A stretch of DNA of 64,000 nt from Aliishimia sp965656085 (GCA_965656085.1 CBFHJA010000003.1:90673-154672), one strand, 5' to 3'. Shown: positions 8,515 through 15,887, numbered from the stretch's first letter. The notes: generated by a model not told the origin, from the sequence alone. Program-made: numbers and translations.

Positions 8515-8570
8515 CCTGTTTTCCTTTTGAGTGAAAGACTTCACGGGCGACCGGGGGTGTGACCCCCCGG
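8515..8570. repeat. Intergenic CCTGTTTTC motif plus GC hairpin
   Basis: CCTGTTTTCCTTTTGA at 8515-8530 is identical over 16 bp to 36271-36286. It is followed by a hairpin, CCGGGGG at 8551-8557 with CCCCCGG at 8564-8570. It sits between the amidohydrolase and DUF1244 genes and may lower read-through between them. Related copies are at 29743, 36271 and (inverted) 39337. Confidence 0.6.
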
Positions 8571-8598
8571 CCCGATATCAGCGAAGAGGACCGACCCC

Positions 8599-8913
8599 AT
8601 GGACGCACAGACCCAACTCGAGCTTGAAGCCGCCGCCTTCCGCCGCCTGCGCAAGCACCTGATGGAAGACCGCACCGATGTGCAGAATATCGACATGATG
8701 AACCTCACCGGGTTCTGCCGGAACTGCCTGTCGCGCTGGTATCAGGAAGCGGCCAATGAGCGTGGGATCAAGATGGGCAAGCAAGAGGCCCGGGAGATCT
8801 ATTACGGCATGACCATGGATGAGTGGAAAGCCAACTACCAGACCGATGCCAGCCCCGAGAAGCAGGCCGCGTTCGAGAAGGCCTTCGCGGAGAATGTCGG
8901 CAAGGAGGGCTGA
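8599..8913 (+). CDS. DUF1244 domain protein
   Basis: A 104-residue soluble protein that matches the DUF1244 family over its entire length. Key segments are LRKHLMEDRTDVQNIDMMNLTGFCRNCL (two cysteines in CRNC), GIKMGKQEAREIYYGM and DEWKANYQ. The start has AGAGGA upstream. Family function is unknown. It follows the amidohydrolase gene in the same direction with a 93-bp hairpin-containing gap. Confidence 0.88.
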   Translation: MDAQTQLELEAAAFRRLRKHLMEDRTDVQNIDMMNLTGFCRNCLSRWYQEAANERGIKMGKQEAREIYYGMTMDEWKANYQTDASPEKQAAFEKAFAENVGKEG

Positions 8914-9000
8914 CGGTCTCCGGAGCGGGTTTTCGCCGCGAAAGGTTAACGGTGCGAACGCCCGCACGCCTTGGATTTCGCGAAAAACGTGATTTCAGAC

Positions 9001-9073
9001 GTTAACGCCATAAAAACAAGGTCTGGCAGCCGTATGGCGCGGCGTATGGCTAAGCGTATGGCACCTGTATGGC
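9001..9073 (+). repeat. Intergenic core plus phased GTATGGC array, copy A
   Basis: GTTAACGCCATAAAA at 9001-9015, one variable base, then CAAGGT to 9022. Ten bases later GTATGGC occurs at 9032, 9044, 9056 and 9067, steps of 12, 12 and 11 bp, close to one DNA helical turn. The same core is found inverted at 39528-39549 beside GTATGTAC units with similar spacing. It looks like a multi-site protein-binding array; the protein is unknown. Confidence 0.7.
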
Positions 9074-9144
9074 TCGTTTTTGATTCGTTCGCTGGTTAAG
9101 GCAGCGTGCGGTAGGGCGGCGTTAACGTCTGTGGCGAGCCGGGC

Positions 9145-9167
9145 GGTGGGCAGATTGCCCACCCTAC
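9145..9167. repeat. Dispersed palindrome GGTGGGCA-N3-TGCCCACC, copy 1
   Basis: Perfect 8-bp arms (9145-9152 and 9156-9163) with a 3-bp centre, followed by CTAC. The same palindrome, in the opposite orientation and differing at one central base, is at 57867-57889. It lies outside genes in both cases. Confidence 0.75.
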
Positions 9168-9386
9168 CGGGTCGCCTCGGCAGCGTCCCACACCGATCCT
9201 CTGGGCGCCCCGCCCCTGTCCTCCTTTGGCTGAACATATCCCGGAGAGCGCGAGCGCCTGTCGGTCATCGCCCGCCGCCCCCTCTCGCCCATCGGCTATG
9301 CCGATAGGCTGCCGGTCTACGCCCGCCGCTGTCGCGGCAGGCTTGCACGCGGCAAGCTTGGGCAGAGCCTTTCGCACGCGCCAAAA

Positions 9387-10244
9387 TCATACCGCCTTTT
9401 TGCGGCTTTCATCGAGGTAGATCTCGCGCAGGCGTCCGGCCACGGGGCCGGGTTTGCCCGTACCCACCGCCGCGCCGTCGATCTCGACAACCGGCAGCAC
9501 GAAGGCCGAGGCCGAGGTGAAAAACGCCTCATCGGCGGCGCGGGCCTCTTCGATGGTGAAATTGCGCTCTTCGACCTCCATCTGCGCCTCTTCGGCAAAG
9601 CGCAGCACGGCAGCGCGGGTGATGCCGTGGAGGATGTCGCTCGACAATTTGCGGGTGATGATCTTGCCATCCTTGACGATATAGGCGTTGTTCGACGTGC
9701 CTTCAGTCACGAACCCGTCCTGCACCATCCACGCGTCATCGGCCCCGGCCTTCTTGGCCATCATCTTGCCCATCGACGGGTAAAGAAGCTGCACTGTCTT
9801 GATATCGCGGCGGCCCCAGCGGATGTCCTCGATGGAGATCACCTTGATGCCGGTCTCAGCCTGCGGGTTGGCGGACAGGTTCGGCTTGTTCTGGGTGAAG
9901 AGCACGATGGTCGGCGGCGTGTCCTCGGGCGGGAAGGCGAAATCGCGGTCGCCGGGCGCGCCGCGCGTGATCTGGAGATAGACCAGCCCTTCGGTGATCT
10001 CGTTGAGGTGGACCAATTCACGGTGCACCTCAAGCAAGTCCTCCTTGGAGATCGGATGCGTCATCTCCAGCTCGTTCAGCGAGCGTTCGAGCCGGACGGC
10101 GTGGCCGTCGAAGTCGATCAGTTTGCCGTCCAGCACCGAGGTCACTTCGTAGACCCCATCGGCCATCAGGAAGCCCCGGTCGAAGATTGAGATCGTGGCT
10201 TCGTTTTCCGGCAAATACTCGCCGTTCACATAGACAGTGCGCAT
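9387..10244 (-). CDS. dat: D-amino acid aminotransferase
   Basis: A 285-residue fold-type IV PLP enzyme that moves the amino group between D-amino acids and 2-oxo acids, typically D-alanine plus 2-oxoglutarate giving pyruvate plus D-glutamate. Seen: VYVNGEYLPENEATISIFDRGFLMADG at the start (key F-DRGF), the PLP lysine in RRDIKTVQLL, and VTEGTSNNAYIV before the cofactor phosphate site. The start MRTVYVNG at 10244 has GGGGA 8 bp upstream; an ATG at 10253 overlaps the dgcA stop. It is last in a dgcN-dgcA-dat operon, which suits D-glutamate metabolism. Confidence 0.88.
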   Translation of the reverse strand: MRTVYVNGEYLPENEATISIFDRGFLMADGVYEVTSVLDGKLIDFDGHAVRLERSLNELEMTHPISKEDLLEVHRELVHLNEITEGLVYLQITRGAPGDRDFAFPPEDTPPTIVLFTQNKPNLSANPQAETGIKVISIEDIRWGRRDIKTVQLLYPSMGKMMAKKAGADDAWMVQDGFVTEGTSNNAYIVKDGKIITRKLSSDILHGITRAAVLRFAEEAQMEVEERNFTIEEARAADEAFFTSASAFVLPVVEIDGAAVGTGKPGPVAGRLREIYLDESRKKAV

Positions 10245-10249
10245 GTTGG

Positions 10250-11218
10250 TCATCCCCATAGGCCGGGCGCGGGCGGATGCACGCCGGCGGTATCGAATTT
10301 CAGCGGTTCGGGTCGGTCTTCGGCCAGCAGGAGCGGGCCGTCAAGGTCCACCACCGCCGCACCTTGTGCGACCAGCGTGGCGGGGGCCATCGCGAGCGAG
10401 GAGCCGACCATGCAGCCGACCATCACCGTGTAGCCCTCGGCCAGCGCCGCGACGCGCAGGGCCAGTGCCTCGGTCAGGCCGCCGGTCTTGTCGAGCTTGA
10501 TGTTGACCATGTCATACTTGCCTTTGAGCCCCGGCAGCGAGGCGCGGTCATGGCAACTCTCGTCGGCGCAGACCGGCAGGACGCGTTCGAGGTCGCGCAG
10601 CGCGTCATCCGCGCCTGCGGGCAAGGGTTGCTCGACCATTTGCACGCCAAGCCGAACCAGCACCGGGGCGAGGGTTTTGTAGAGATCAGGCGTCCAGCCC
10701 TCGTTGGCATCGACGATGATGCGCGCGTCCGGGGCGCCCGCGCGCACCGCCTCGATGCGCGCCACATCCTGCTCGCCGCCGCCCAGCTTGGTCTTGAGCA
10801 GCGGGCGGTGGGCGTTCTGGGCAGCCTGCGCCTGCATCTTCTCGGGTGCGTCGAGCGACAGGGTATAGGCGGTGATTTCGGGGCCGGGCTTAGGCAGGCC
10901 CGCCAGCTCCCAGACCCGCTTGCCCGCGCGCTTGGCTTCCAAGTCCCAGAGCGCGCAATCGACCGCGTTGCGGGCCGCGCCAGCCGGCAGGAGGTCGTAA
11001 AGGGCGTCGCGCGTCACGGTATCGGGCAGGCTTTCGATCTGTGCAGTGACGCTGTCGAGGGTTTCGTCATAGCGGGCATAGGGCACACATTCGCCCCAGC
11101 CTTGATGCGCGCCGTCCGACAGACGCACGGTCAGCACCTGCGCTTCGGTGCGCGAGCCCCGCGCGATGGTGAAGACCTGCGCGAGTTGGAAGACGTCTTT
11201 GGTGACGGTTATGTCCAT
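10250..11218 (-). CDS. dgcA: Enolase-superfamily racemase/epimerase (N-acetyl-D-glutamate racemase type)
   Basis: A 322-residue protein of the mandelate-racemase/dipeptide-epimerase branch. The active-site set is visible: KTKLGG (K-x-K), VDANEGW (metal Asp), VEQPLP (metal Glu), CADESC (metal Asp) and NIKLDKTGGL (second catalytic Lys). Family members beside DUF1611 genes have been described as DgcA, which converts N-acetyl-D-Glu to N-acetyl-L-Glu. Its placement beside dgcN supports that over a generic L-Ala-D/L-Glu epimerase, but the substrate is inferred from context. Confidence 0.85.
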   Translation of the reverse strand: MDITVTKDVFQLAQVFTIARGSRTEAQVLTVRLSDGAHQGWGECVPYARYDETLDSVTAQIESLPDTVTRDALYDLLPAGAARNAVDCALWDLEAKRAGKRVWELAGLPKPGPEITAYTLSLDAPEKMQAQAAQNAHRPLLKTKLGGGEQDVARIEAVRAGAPDARIIVDANEGWTPDLYKTLAPVLVRLGVQMVEQPLPAGADDALRDLERVLPVCADESCHDRASLPGLKGKYDMVNIKLDKTGGLTEALALRVAALAEGYTVMVGCMVGSSLAMAPATLVAQGAAVVDLDGPLLLAEDRPEPLKFDTAGVHPPAPGLWG

Positions 11219-11220
11219 GG

Positions 11221-11285
11221 CCTCGTCCCGGACCTGATCCGGGACCTCCCTGTGGTGTCGAGGCCCCGGCTCAAGCCCGGGGCGT
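11221..11285. repeat. Compound palindromic intergenic repeat
   Basis: Between dgcN and dgcA: GTCCCGG at 11225-11231 pairs with CCGGGAC at 11239-11245, and GCCCCGG at 11263-11269 pairs with CCGGGGC at 11277-11283. Outer CCTCG (11221) and CGAGG (11259) also pair. The layout is REP-like and may modulate mRNA stability between the two genes. Confidence 0.65.
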
Positions 11286-11292
11286 GTTGGTC

Positions 11293-12294
11293 TCAGCCCG
11301 CCAGAAGCGCGTCGACCAGCTTGGCCGCGCCGAAGCGGTAGGGGTCCGTCGCGGGGATGCCCATGCGGGTTTCGATCTCGGCTAGGCAGGCCTTTGCGTC
11401 GTCCTCGCCCAGCGCCTTGGTGTTCACCGACACACCCGCGACGAAACAGGCCGGGTTGGCGACTTGGGCCAGCGGCAGCGCGGTGTCGCGAAGCTGCTCC
11501 AGCGTCGGCACGCCGTAATGCGGCAGGCCGCGCATATGGGTGCGGGTCGGCTCATGGGCGAGGATCAGCGCGTCGGGCTGGCCGCCATGGATCAGCGCCA
11601 TGGTCACGCCCGAATAGGACACGTGGAACAGGCTCCCCTGCCCTTCGATATGATCCCAGTGATCGGCGTCATTGGCCGGTGTCAGGTACTCAACCGCCCC
11701 GGCCATGAAATCGGCGACCACCGCGTCGAGCGGCACGCCTTTGCCGGTCACGAGAATGCCGGTCTGGCCGGTGGCGCGGAAGTCGGACTTGAGCCCGCGC
11801 TGGCGCATCTCGGCGTCCATCGACATGGCGGTATACATCTTGCCGCAGGAGCAATCGGTGCCGATGGCGAGCACGCGCTTGCCGCTGCGCTTCTCGCCAT
11901 TGGCGATCGGGTAGTTGACCGCCGGCACGCGCACATCGTGCAAGGTGCCGCCGGTGACTTCGGCAGCGGCGACGAGCGCGGGTTCGTGGCGCAGCAGGTT
12001 GTGCAGGCCAGCGGCGACGTCATAGCCCTTGTGCAGCGCCTCGACGATGACCTCTTTCCACGCGTCGGAAATGATGCCGCCCCGATTGGCGACACCGATC
12101 ACCAGCGTCTTGGCGCCGGCGGCGCGGGCTTCGTCAAGGCTCATGTCCGTGAGGCCCATATCCGCACCGCAGCCGGGCAGACGGAACTGGCCAACGGCGT
12201 TTTCCGGGCGCCAATCCTTGATACCTTGCGCGACTTTGGCCGCAAGCTGGTCGGGGGCGTCGCCGAGGAACAGAAGATAGGGGGTCTGGATCAT
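11293..12294 (-). CDS. dgcN: DUF1611 family protein, D-glutamate N-acetyltransferase type
   Basis: A 333-residue protein matching DUF1611, with a P-loop-like segment GTDCSCGKMYTA in the middle and an N-terminal Rossmann-like region (LVIGVANRGG). DgcN proteins have been reported to acetylate D-glutamate in a D-Glu catabolic pathway together with DgcA. The start MIQTPYLLFLG at 12294 has GAGGAC upstream; the upstream in-frame ATGs lack an RBS. It is first in the dgcN-dgcA-dat operon and diverges from mcl1. Family assignment is firm, reaction inferred. Confidence 0.84.
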   Translation of the reverse strand: MIQTPYLLFLGDAPDQLAAKVAQGIKDWRPENAVGQFRLPGCGADMGLTDMSLDEARAAGAKTLVIGVANRGGIISDAWKEVIVEALHKGYDVAAGLHNLLRHEPALVAAAEVTGGTLHDVRVPAVNYPIANGEKRSGKRVLAIGTDCSCGKMYTAMSMDAEMRQRGLKSDFRATGQTGILVTGKGVPLDAVVADFMAGAVEYLTPANDADHWDHIEGQGSLFHVSYSGVTMALIHGGQPDALILAHEPTRTHMRGLPHYGVPTLEQLRDTALPLAQVANPACFVAGVSVNTKALGEDDAKACLAEIETRMGIPATDPYRFGAAKLVDALLAG

Positions 12295-12417
12295 GGCAGA
12301 GGTCCTCTTGGATTCGCGTTCCGACATAGTGTTCCGTAAACGCACCGCAAAAGCATCGCCGATGCGACGTGGAAACCCGCACTATTGAAGATTTTTTGCG
12401 CACGGCCCGAGGTTTGC

Positions 12418-12441
12418 GCACAATTTTTGCAAAAATTGTGC
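12418..12441. promoter_or_regulatory. Perfect 24-bp palindrome in the dgcN/mcl1 divergent promoter region
   Basis: GCACAATTTTTG at 12418-12429 is followed at once by its exact reverse complement to 12441. Nearby are TTTGCGCA at 12413-12420, TTTTGCGCA at 12394-12402 and GTGCGCAATTT at about 12486-12496, so TTGC/GCAA arms recur. It lies 104 bp upstream of the mcl1 start and 124 bp upstream of dgcN. A transcription factor site is likely; TTTGCAAA-type sites are known for RamB-like regulators of acetate metabolism, which is only a suggestion here. Confidence 0.65.
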
Positions 12442-12544
12442 GGCCCCGCCCGGATGCTGCGGGTGCAAAATCCGGTTGCGCGTCCGTGCGCAATTTCCTA
12501 CTCGGTGCGCAGCCGTATACGACAGAAAATTACAAAGGTGCCTC

Positions 12545-13501
12545 ATGTCCTTCCGCCTGCAACCCACGCCCGCCGCCCGTCCCAACCGCTGCCAGCTCTT
12601 CGGCCCCGGCTCACGCCCGGCGATCTTCGAGAAAATGGCCACAAGCGCCGCAGACGTCATCAATATCGACCTTGAAGACAGCGTCGCGCCCTCGGACAAG
12701 GACAGCGCCCGGAAGAACGTCATCGAGGCCATTGGCGATATCGACTGGGGCAACAAGACCCTCTCGGTGCGGATCAACTCGCTCGACACCCCGTTCTGGT
12801 ATCGCGACGTGGTGGACCTTCTGGAGAACGCCTCCGAACGGCTCGACCAGATCATGATCCCCAAGGTCGGCTGCGCCGAGGACCTCTATGCGGTGGACGC
12901 GCTCGTGACCGCCGTGGAAGCGGCCAAGGGGCGCAGCAAGAAGATCGGCTTCGAGGTCATCATCGAAAGCGCCGCCGGGATCGCCCATGTGGAGGCCATC
13001 GCCGCCGCCACGCCGCGCCTGCAAGCGATGAGCCTTGGCGCGGCCGATTTCGCCGCCTCCATGGGGATGCAAACCACGGGGATCGGCGGTACGCAGGTCG
13101 GCTATTACATGCTGCAAGAGGGTCAGAAATACTGGTCCGACCCGTGGCATTGGGCGCAAGCGGCCATCGTCGCGGCGTGCCGGACCCATGGCGTTCTTCC
13201 GGTGGACGGCCCGTTCGGGGATTTCTCCGACGATGAGGGCTTCCGCGCGCAGGCCCGGCGGTCCGCGACGCTTGGCATGGTCGGCAAATGGGCGATCCAT
13301 CCCAAGCAGGTCGCGCTCGCCAACGAGGTGTTCACCCCGTCCGAGGAGGCCATAACGGAGGCCCGCGAGATCCTCGCGGCGATGGAGGAGGCCAAGGCCA
13401 AGGGCGAGGGCGCGACGGTCTACAAGGGCCGTCTGGTGGATATCGCGTCGATCAAGCAGGCCGAGGTGATCGTGCGGCAGGCGGAGATGATCGCGCCCTG
13501 A
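12545..13501 (+). CDS. mcl1: L-malyl-CoA / beta-methylmalyl-CoA lyase
   Basis: A 318-residue CitE-like lyase that cleaves beta-methylmalyl-CoA to glyoxylate and propionyl-CoA, and L-malyl-CoA to glyoxylate and acetyl-CoA, in the ethylmalonyl-CoA pathway. Seen: RPNRCQLFGPGSRPAIFEKM, INIDLEDSVAPSDKD, FEVIIESAAGIAHVE, SLGAADFAASMGM and GKWAIHPKQVALANEVF. Length equals the known Rhodobacter enzyme. The start MSFRLQPTP at 12545 has AAAGGTG upstream. mcd of the same pathway is 32 kb away in this window. Confidence 0.92.
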   Translation: MSFRLQPTPAARPNRCQLFGPGSRPAIFEKMATSAADVINIDLEDSVAPSDKDSARKNVIEAIGDIDWGNKTLSVRINSLDTPFWYRDVVDLLENASERLDQIMIPKVGCAEDLYAVDALVTAVEAAKGRSKKIGFEVIIESAAGIAHVEAIAAATPRLQAMSLGAADFAASMGMQTTGIGGTQVGYYMLQEGQKYWSDPWHWAQAAIVAACRTHGVLPVDGPFGDFSDDEGFRAQARRSATLGMVGKWAIHPKQVALANEVFTPSEEAITEAREILAAMEEAKAKGEGATVYKGRLVDIASIKQAEVIVRQAEMIAP

Positions 13502-13642
13502 GCCTTGATCGGGGCCTTGATTTGGCGGCCTTGACCAGCCGCGCGCGCCGGGACCCGCCGGGGCGCGCGCATACGCAGACGTGACTGGCCCGTGATGCCG
13601 CCGCCATGTCACAAACGGGCATACCCCATTCAGGAGCCCACC

Positions 13643-14119
13643 ATGACCCGCCTCTTCGCCCTCGTGATCGCGACAGCCCTCGCCTTGCCCGCCCTGCCCG
13701 CCCGTGCCGAGATCGCCCCGCGCGACGGCTGGGCCGTCTACCCGAGCGACAAATCCTACGCGCAGCTCATCGAGGACGTGACCGCCGCCACGACGGCCAA
13801 CAAGATGGGCGTCGTAACGCAAGCCGGACCGACCGGCGCGGCCCGGCAGCGCGGCATCACGATCCCCGGCAACCGCGTCATCGGCATCTTCAACAACGTG
13901 CTCGCGGTCGAGGTTCTGAGCCTCTCCACCGCCGCGATGATCGAAGCGCCGATCCGGCTCTATGTCACCGAGAACGCTGACGGCACCGCGAGCCTGTCCT
14001 ACAAGCTGCCCTCGCAGGTCTTCGCGCCCTATATCGGCGAGGCCGGGCCAAGGCTGGCCGAGATCGCCGCCGGGCTCGATGTGACCTTTGCCGATATCGC
14101 GCAGGCCGCGACGGAGTGA
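13643..14119 (+). CDS. Exported DUF302 domain protein
   Basis: A 158-residue protein with a clear signal peptide (about residues 1-22, cleavage after PARA) followed by a DUF302-type domain: the SYAQLIEDVTAATTANKMGVVTQAG segment and GNRVIGIFNN, the usual hydrophobic strand before a conserved asparagine. DUF302 proteins are small periplasmic or cytosolic proteins of unknown role. The start at 13643 has AGGAG upstream. It follows mcl1 by 141 bp. Confidence 0.82.
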   Translation: MTRLFALVIATALALPALPARAEIAPRDGWAVYPSDKSYAQLIEDVTAATTANKMGVVTQAGPTGAARQRGITIPGNRVIGIFNNVLAVEVLSLSTAAMIEAPIRLYVTENADGTASLSYKLPSQVFAPYIGEAGPRLAEIAAGLDVTFADIAQAATE

Positions 14120-14126
14120 GCGCGGA

Positions 14127-14612
14127 TCACTCCGGCCAGACCTTGCCCCCGCCAACGCCCGTTTCGTCCAGCAGGCCGAGGCGCTTGGCCTCAAAGTAAT
14201 AGCCCCGCGCGTACCACATCACCGCCTCCTGCGCGTCGCCGCCCGCAACCAGCCACGCGCCGCGCAGGTAGCGCACCGCGTAGCGGAGGTTGCTTTCGGC
14301 ATCGAGCAGATCAGACGGCTGGCCCCGGAAGCCCATGGAGCGGGCGGTGGCGGGCAGGATCTGCATCAGCCCGTAGTAAGGGCCGTTGCGCGCCTCGGGG
14401 CGGTGCGTGCTCTCGCGGATCACGACACGCTGTACGAGGCTGACGGGCACGTCGTTTTCCTGCGCGGCGGCGACGATCATCTTGCGCAGCTCGGGGGTTT
14501 CGTTGGGGTAGAGTGGCGCGGTGAACGCCGCGTCCGGTTGCTCCTGTCGCGAGCAGGCGGCGGTCAGGGTCAGGGCACCGAGGATCAGGGCGAGGAGGCA
14601 AAAACGGATCAT
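14127..14612 (-). CDS. Lipoprotein lytic transglycosylase (SLT domain)
   Basis: A 161-residue small lytic transglycosylase. A lipobox ends at Cys20 (LTAAC), so it should be anchored in a membrane. The SLT domain shows the catalytic glutamate in VVIRESTHRPEARN, then YGLMQILPATARSMG and NLRYAVRYLRG. It cleaves peptidoglycan glycan strands to form 1,6-anhydro ends. It converges with the DUF302 gene, with 7 bp between stops. Confidence 0.88.
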   Translation of the reverse strand: MIRFCLLALILGALTLTAACSRQEQPDAAFTAPLYPNETPELRKMIVAAAQENDVPVSLVQRVVIRESTHRPEARNGPYYGLMQILPATARSMGFRGQPSDLLDAESNLRYAVRYLRGAWLVAGGDAQEAVMWYARGYYFEAKRLGLLDETGVGGGKVWPE

Positions 14613-14766
14613 GTCCAGCGCTTAGCGTGCGTTTTCATGCGCGCCAAGGGGGTTTGAGGCCAATCGGCGTCGCTTTGCCGGCTGCGCGGTTCGGAGTTTG
14701 TGGCAGGCCGGCCCTCCGGGGCGAGTTTATCCGGCTAGGTGAAACAGCAAGGGCGGGGCGTGCCGC

Positions 14767-15219
14767 TCAGCCGCGTTCATCCTTGGGGGAGCCGAGCACC
14801 ATATATGTGGTGATCGCGGCGACATGGGGCACGGTGCCGAGCGTGTCGGTGTGGAACGCTTTGTAGGCTTTGAGATCGGCGCATTCGACGCGCAGCAGAT
14901 ACTCGATCGCGCCCGTGGTGTTGTGGCATTCCACCACCTCGGGGGCTGCCCGCATCGCCGCTTCAAAGCCCTCCTGCGCGGGTTTGTTGTGCTGGTTGAG
15001 ACCGACGCCGAGATAGGCGATCACCCCCAGGCCCAGTGCCTCACGGCCCAGCGTGGCGCGGTAGCCGGTGATCACGCCGCGCCGCTCAAGCTCCTGCACC
15101 CGGCGCAGGCAGGCTGAGGGCGAGAGGGCAACCCGCTCGGCAAGCTCTATGTTGCTGATCCGCCCGTCGGCTTTCAGGATGCGCAATATTTCGTGGGATT
15201 TGGGGTCTAAGTCGTCCAT
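14767..15219 (-). CDS. Lrp/AsnC family transcriptional regulator
   Basis: A 150-residue protein with an N-terminal HTH (NIELAERVALSPSACLRRVQELERRGVI, about residues 23-50) and a C-terminal RAM ligand-binding domain. It diverges from a LysE/RhtB exporter, the common arrangement for amino-acid-responsive control of export. MDDLDPKSHEIL at 15219 is taken as the start because the HTH is then in its usual place; no clear RBS is seen. A perfect CAAACC-N6-GGTTTG palindrome lies just upstream. Confidence 0.9.
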   Translation of the reverse strand: MDDLDPKSHEILRILKADGRISNIELAERVALSPSACLRRVQELERRGVITGYRATLGREALGLGVIAYLGVGLNQHNKPAQEGFEAAMRAAPEVVECHNTTGAIEYLLRVECADLKAYKAFHTDTLGTVPHVAAITTYMVLGSPKDERG

Positions 15220-15237
15220 GTGTTGCGCAGTTTGCGC

Positions 15238-15255
15238 CAAACCGCGCACGGTTTG
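15238..15255. promoter_or_regulatory. Palindrome CAAACC-N6-GGTTTG in the Lrp/LysE intergenic region
   Basis: Perfect 6-bp arms with a GCGCAC centre, 19 bp upstream of the Lrp-family start and 39 bp upstream of the exporter start. Lrp-type regulators bind palindromes of about this size, so this is a probable operator for both divergent genes. Confidence 0.55.
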
Positions 15256-15293
15256 CAAGCACTCACCGGCGGCAGGGCAGTAATCTGGCCCGC

Positions 15294-15887
15294 ATGGATA
15301 CCGACCTGCTCACCGCCCTTGCCCTCTTCGCCTTCGTGACCTCGATCACGCCGGGGCCGAACAATCTCATGCTGATGGCCTCGGGGGCCAATTACGGGTT
15401 TCGCCGGACGGTGCCGCATATGCTGGGGATCGGGATCGGGTTCACGGTGATGATCCTCGGGGTCGGCGCGGGGCTGGTGCAGATCTTCGATGCCTATCCG
15501 GTCAGTCACACGATCCTGAAAGCAGTGAGCGTGGTCTACCTGCTGTGGCTGGCGTGGAAAATCGCGACGGCGGCGGGGGTTGCGGACGGGGGTGCGCAAG
15601 GGCGGCCCCTGAGTTTCCTGCAAGCCGCCGCGTTCCAGTGGGTCAATCCCAAGGCATGGGCGATGGCGCTCACGGCGATCACCGCCTATGCGCCCGACCG
15701 CACGCTCTGGGCGATCCTCTGGGTGGCGCTGGTCTTCGGGGCGATCAACCTGCCCTCGGTCAGTACATGGACCGTGCTCGGACAGCAAATGGCGCGGCTG
15801 CTTCGGGCGCGGCGACAGCGGGTGGCGTTCAATTGGGTGATGGCGGGTTTGCTCATCGCCTCGCTGGTCCCGGTGCTCTGGCCCTGA
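15294..15887 (+). CDS. LysE/RhtB family amino acid exporter
   Basis: A 197-residue inner-membrane protein with about six transmembrane segments. The family signature SITPGPNNLMLMASGANYG is at residues 18-36, and FQWVNPKAWAMAL, also typical, is in the middle. It exports amino acids or related small molecules by proton exchange. Probable control is by the divergent Lrp-type gene. The particular substrate cannot be read from sequence. Confidence 0.9.
   Translation: MDTDLLTALALFAFVTSITPGPNNLMLMASGANYGFRRTVPHMLGIGIGFTVMILGVGAGLVQIFDAYPVSHTILKAVSVVYLLWLAWKIATAAGVADGGAQGRPLSFLQAAAFQWVNPKAWAMALTAITAYAPDRTLWAILWVALVFGAINLPSVSTWTVLGQQMARLLRARRQRVAFNWVMAGLLIASLVPVLWP

Larger units (their letters stand above)
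8914..9386. other. Gene-free 473-bp interval
   Basis: No credible coding frame is seen. It contains AAAGGTTAACG at 8941-8951, the GTTAACGCC core with four phased GTATGGC units (9001-9073), another GTTAACG at 9118-9124, the GGTGGGCA palindrome at 9145-9167, and a GC-rich stretch to 9386 that resembles decayed intergenic repeat. The downstream gene on the right (dat) converges from the other strand. Confidence 0.75.

Noticed and set aside
9032..9073. GTATGGC units as a CRISPR-like or plasmid iteron array
   Set aside because: Units are 7 bp with 4-5 bp spacers, far too short for CRISPR, and no cas or rep gene is near; a multi-site operator is more likely.
9170..9386. Possible small gene before dat
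   Set aside because: Short frames only, repeat-like GC-rich composition and no RBS.
10277..11341. A 354-codon plus-strand frame opposite dgcA
   Set aside because: Antisense shadow; dgcA has its full active-site set.
12611..14194. A 527-codon minus-strand frame across mcl1 and the DUF302 gene
   Set aside because: Crosses two well-supported genes and an intergenic gap, no family features.
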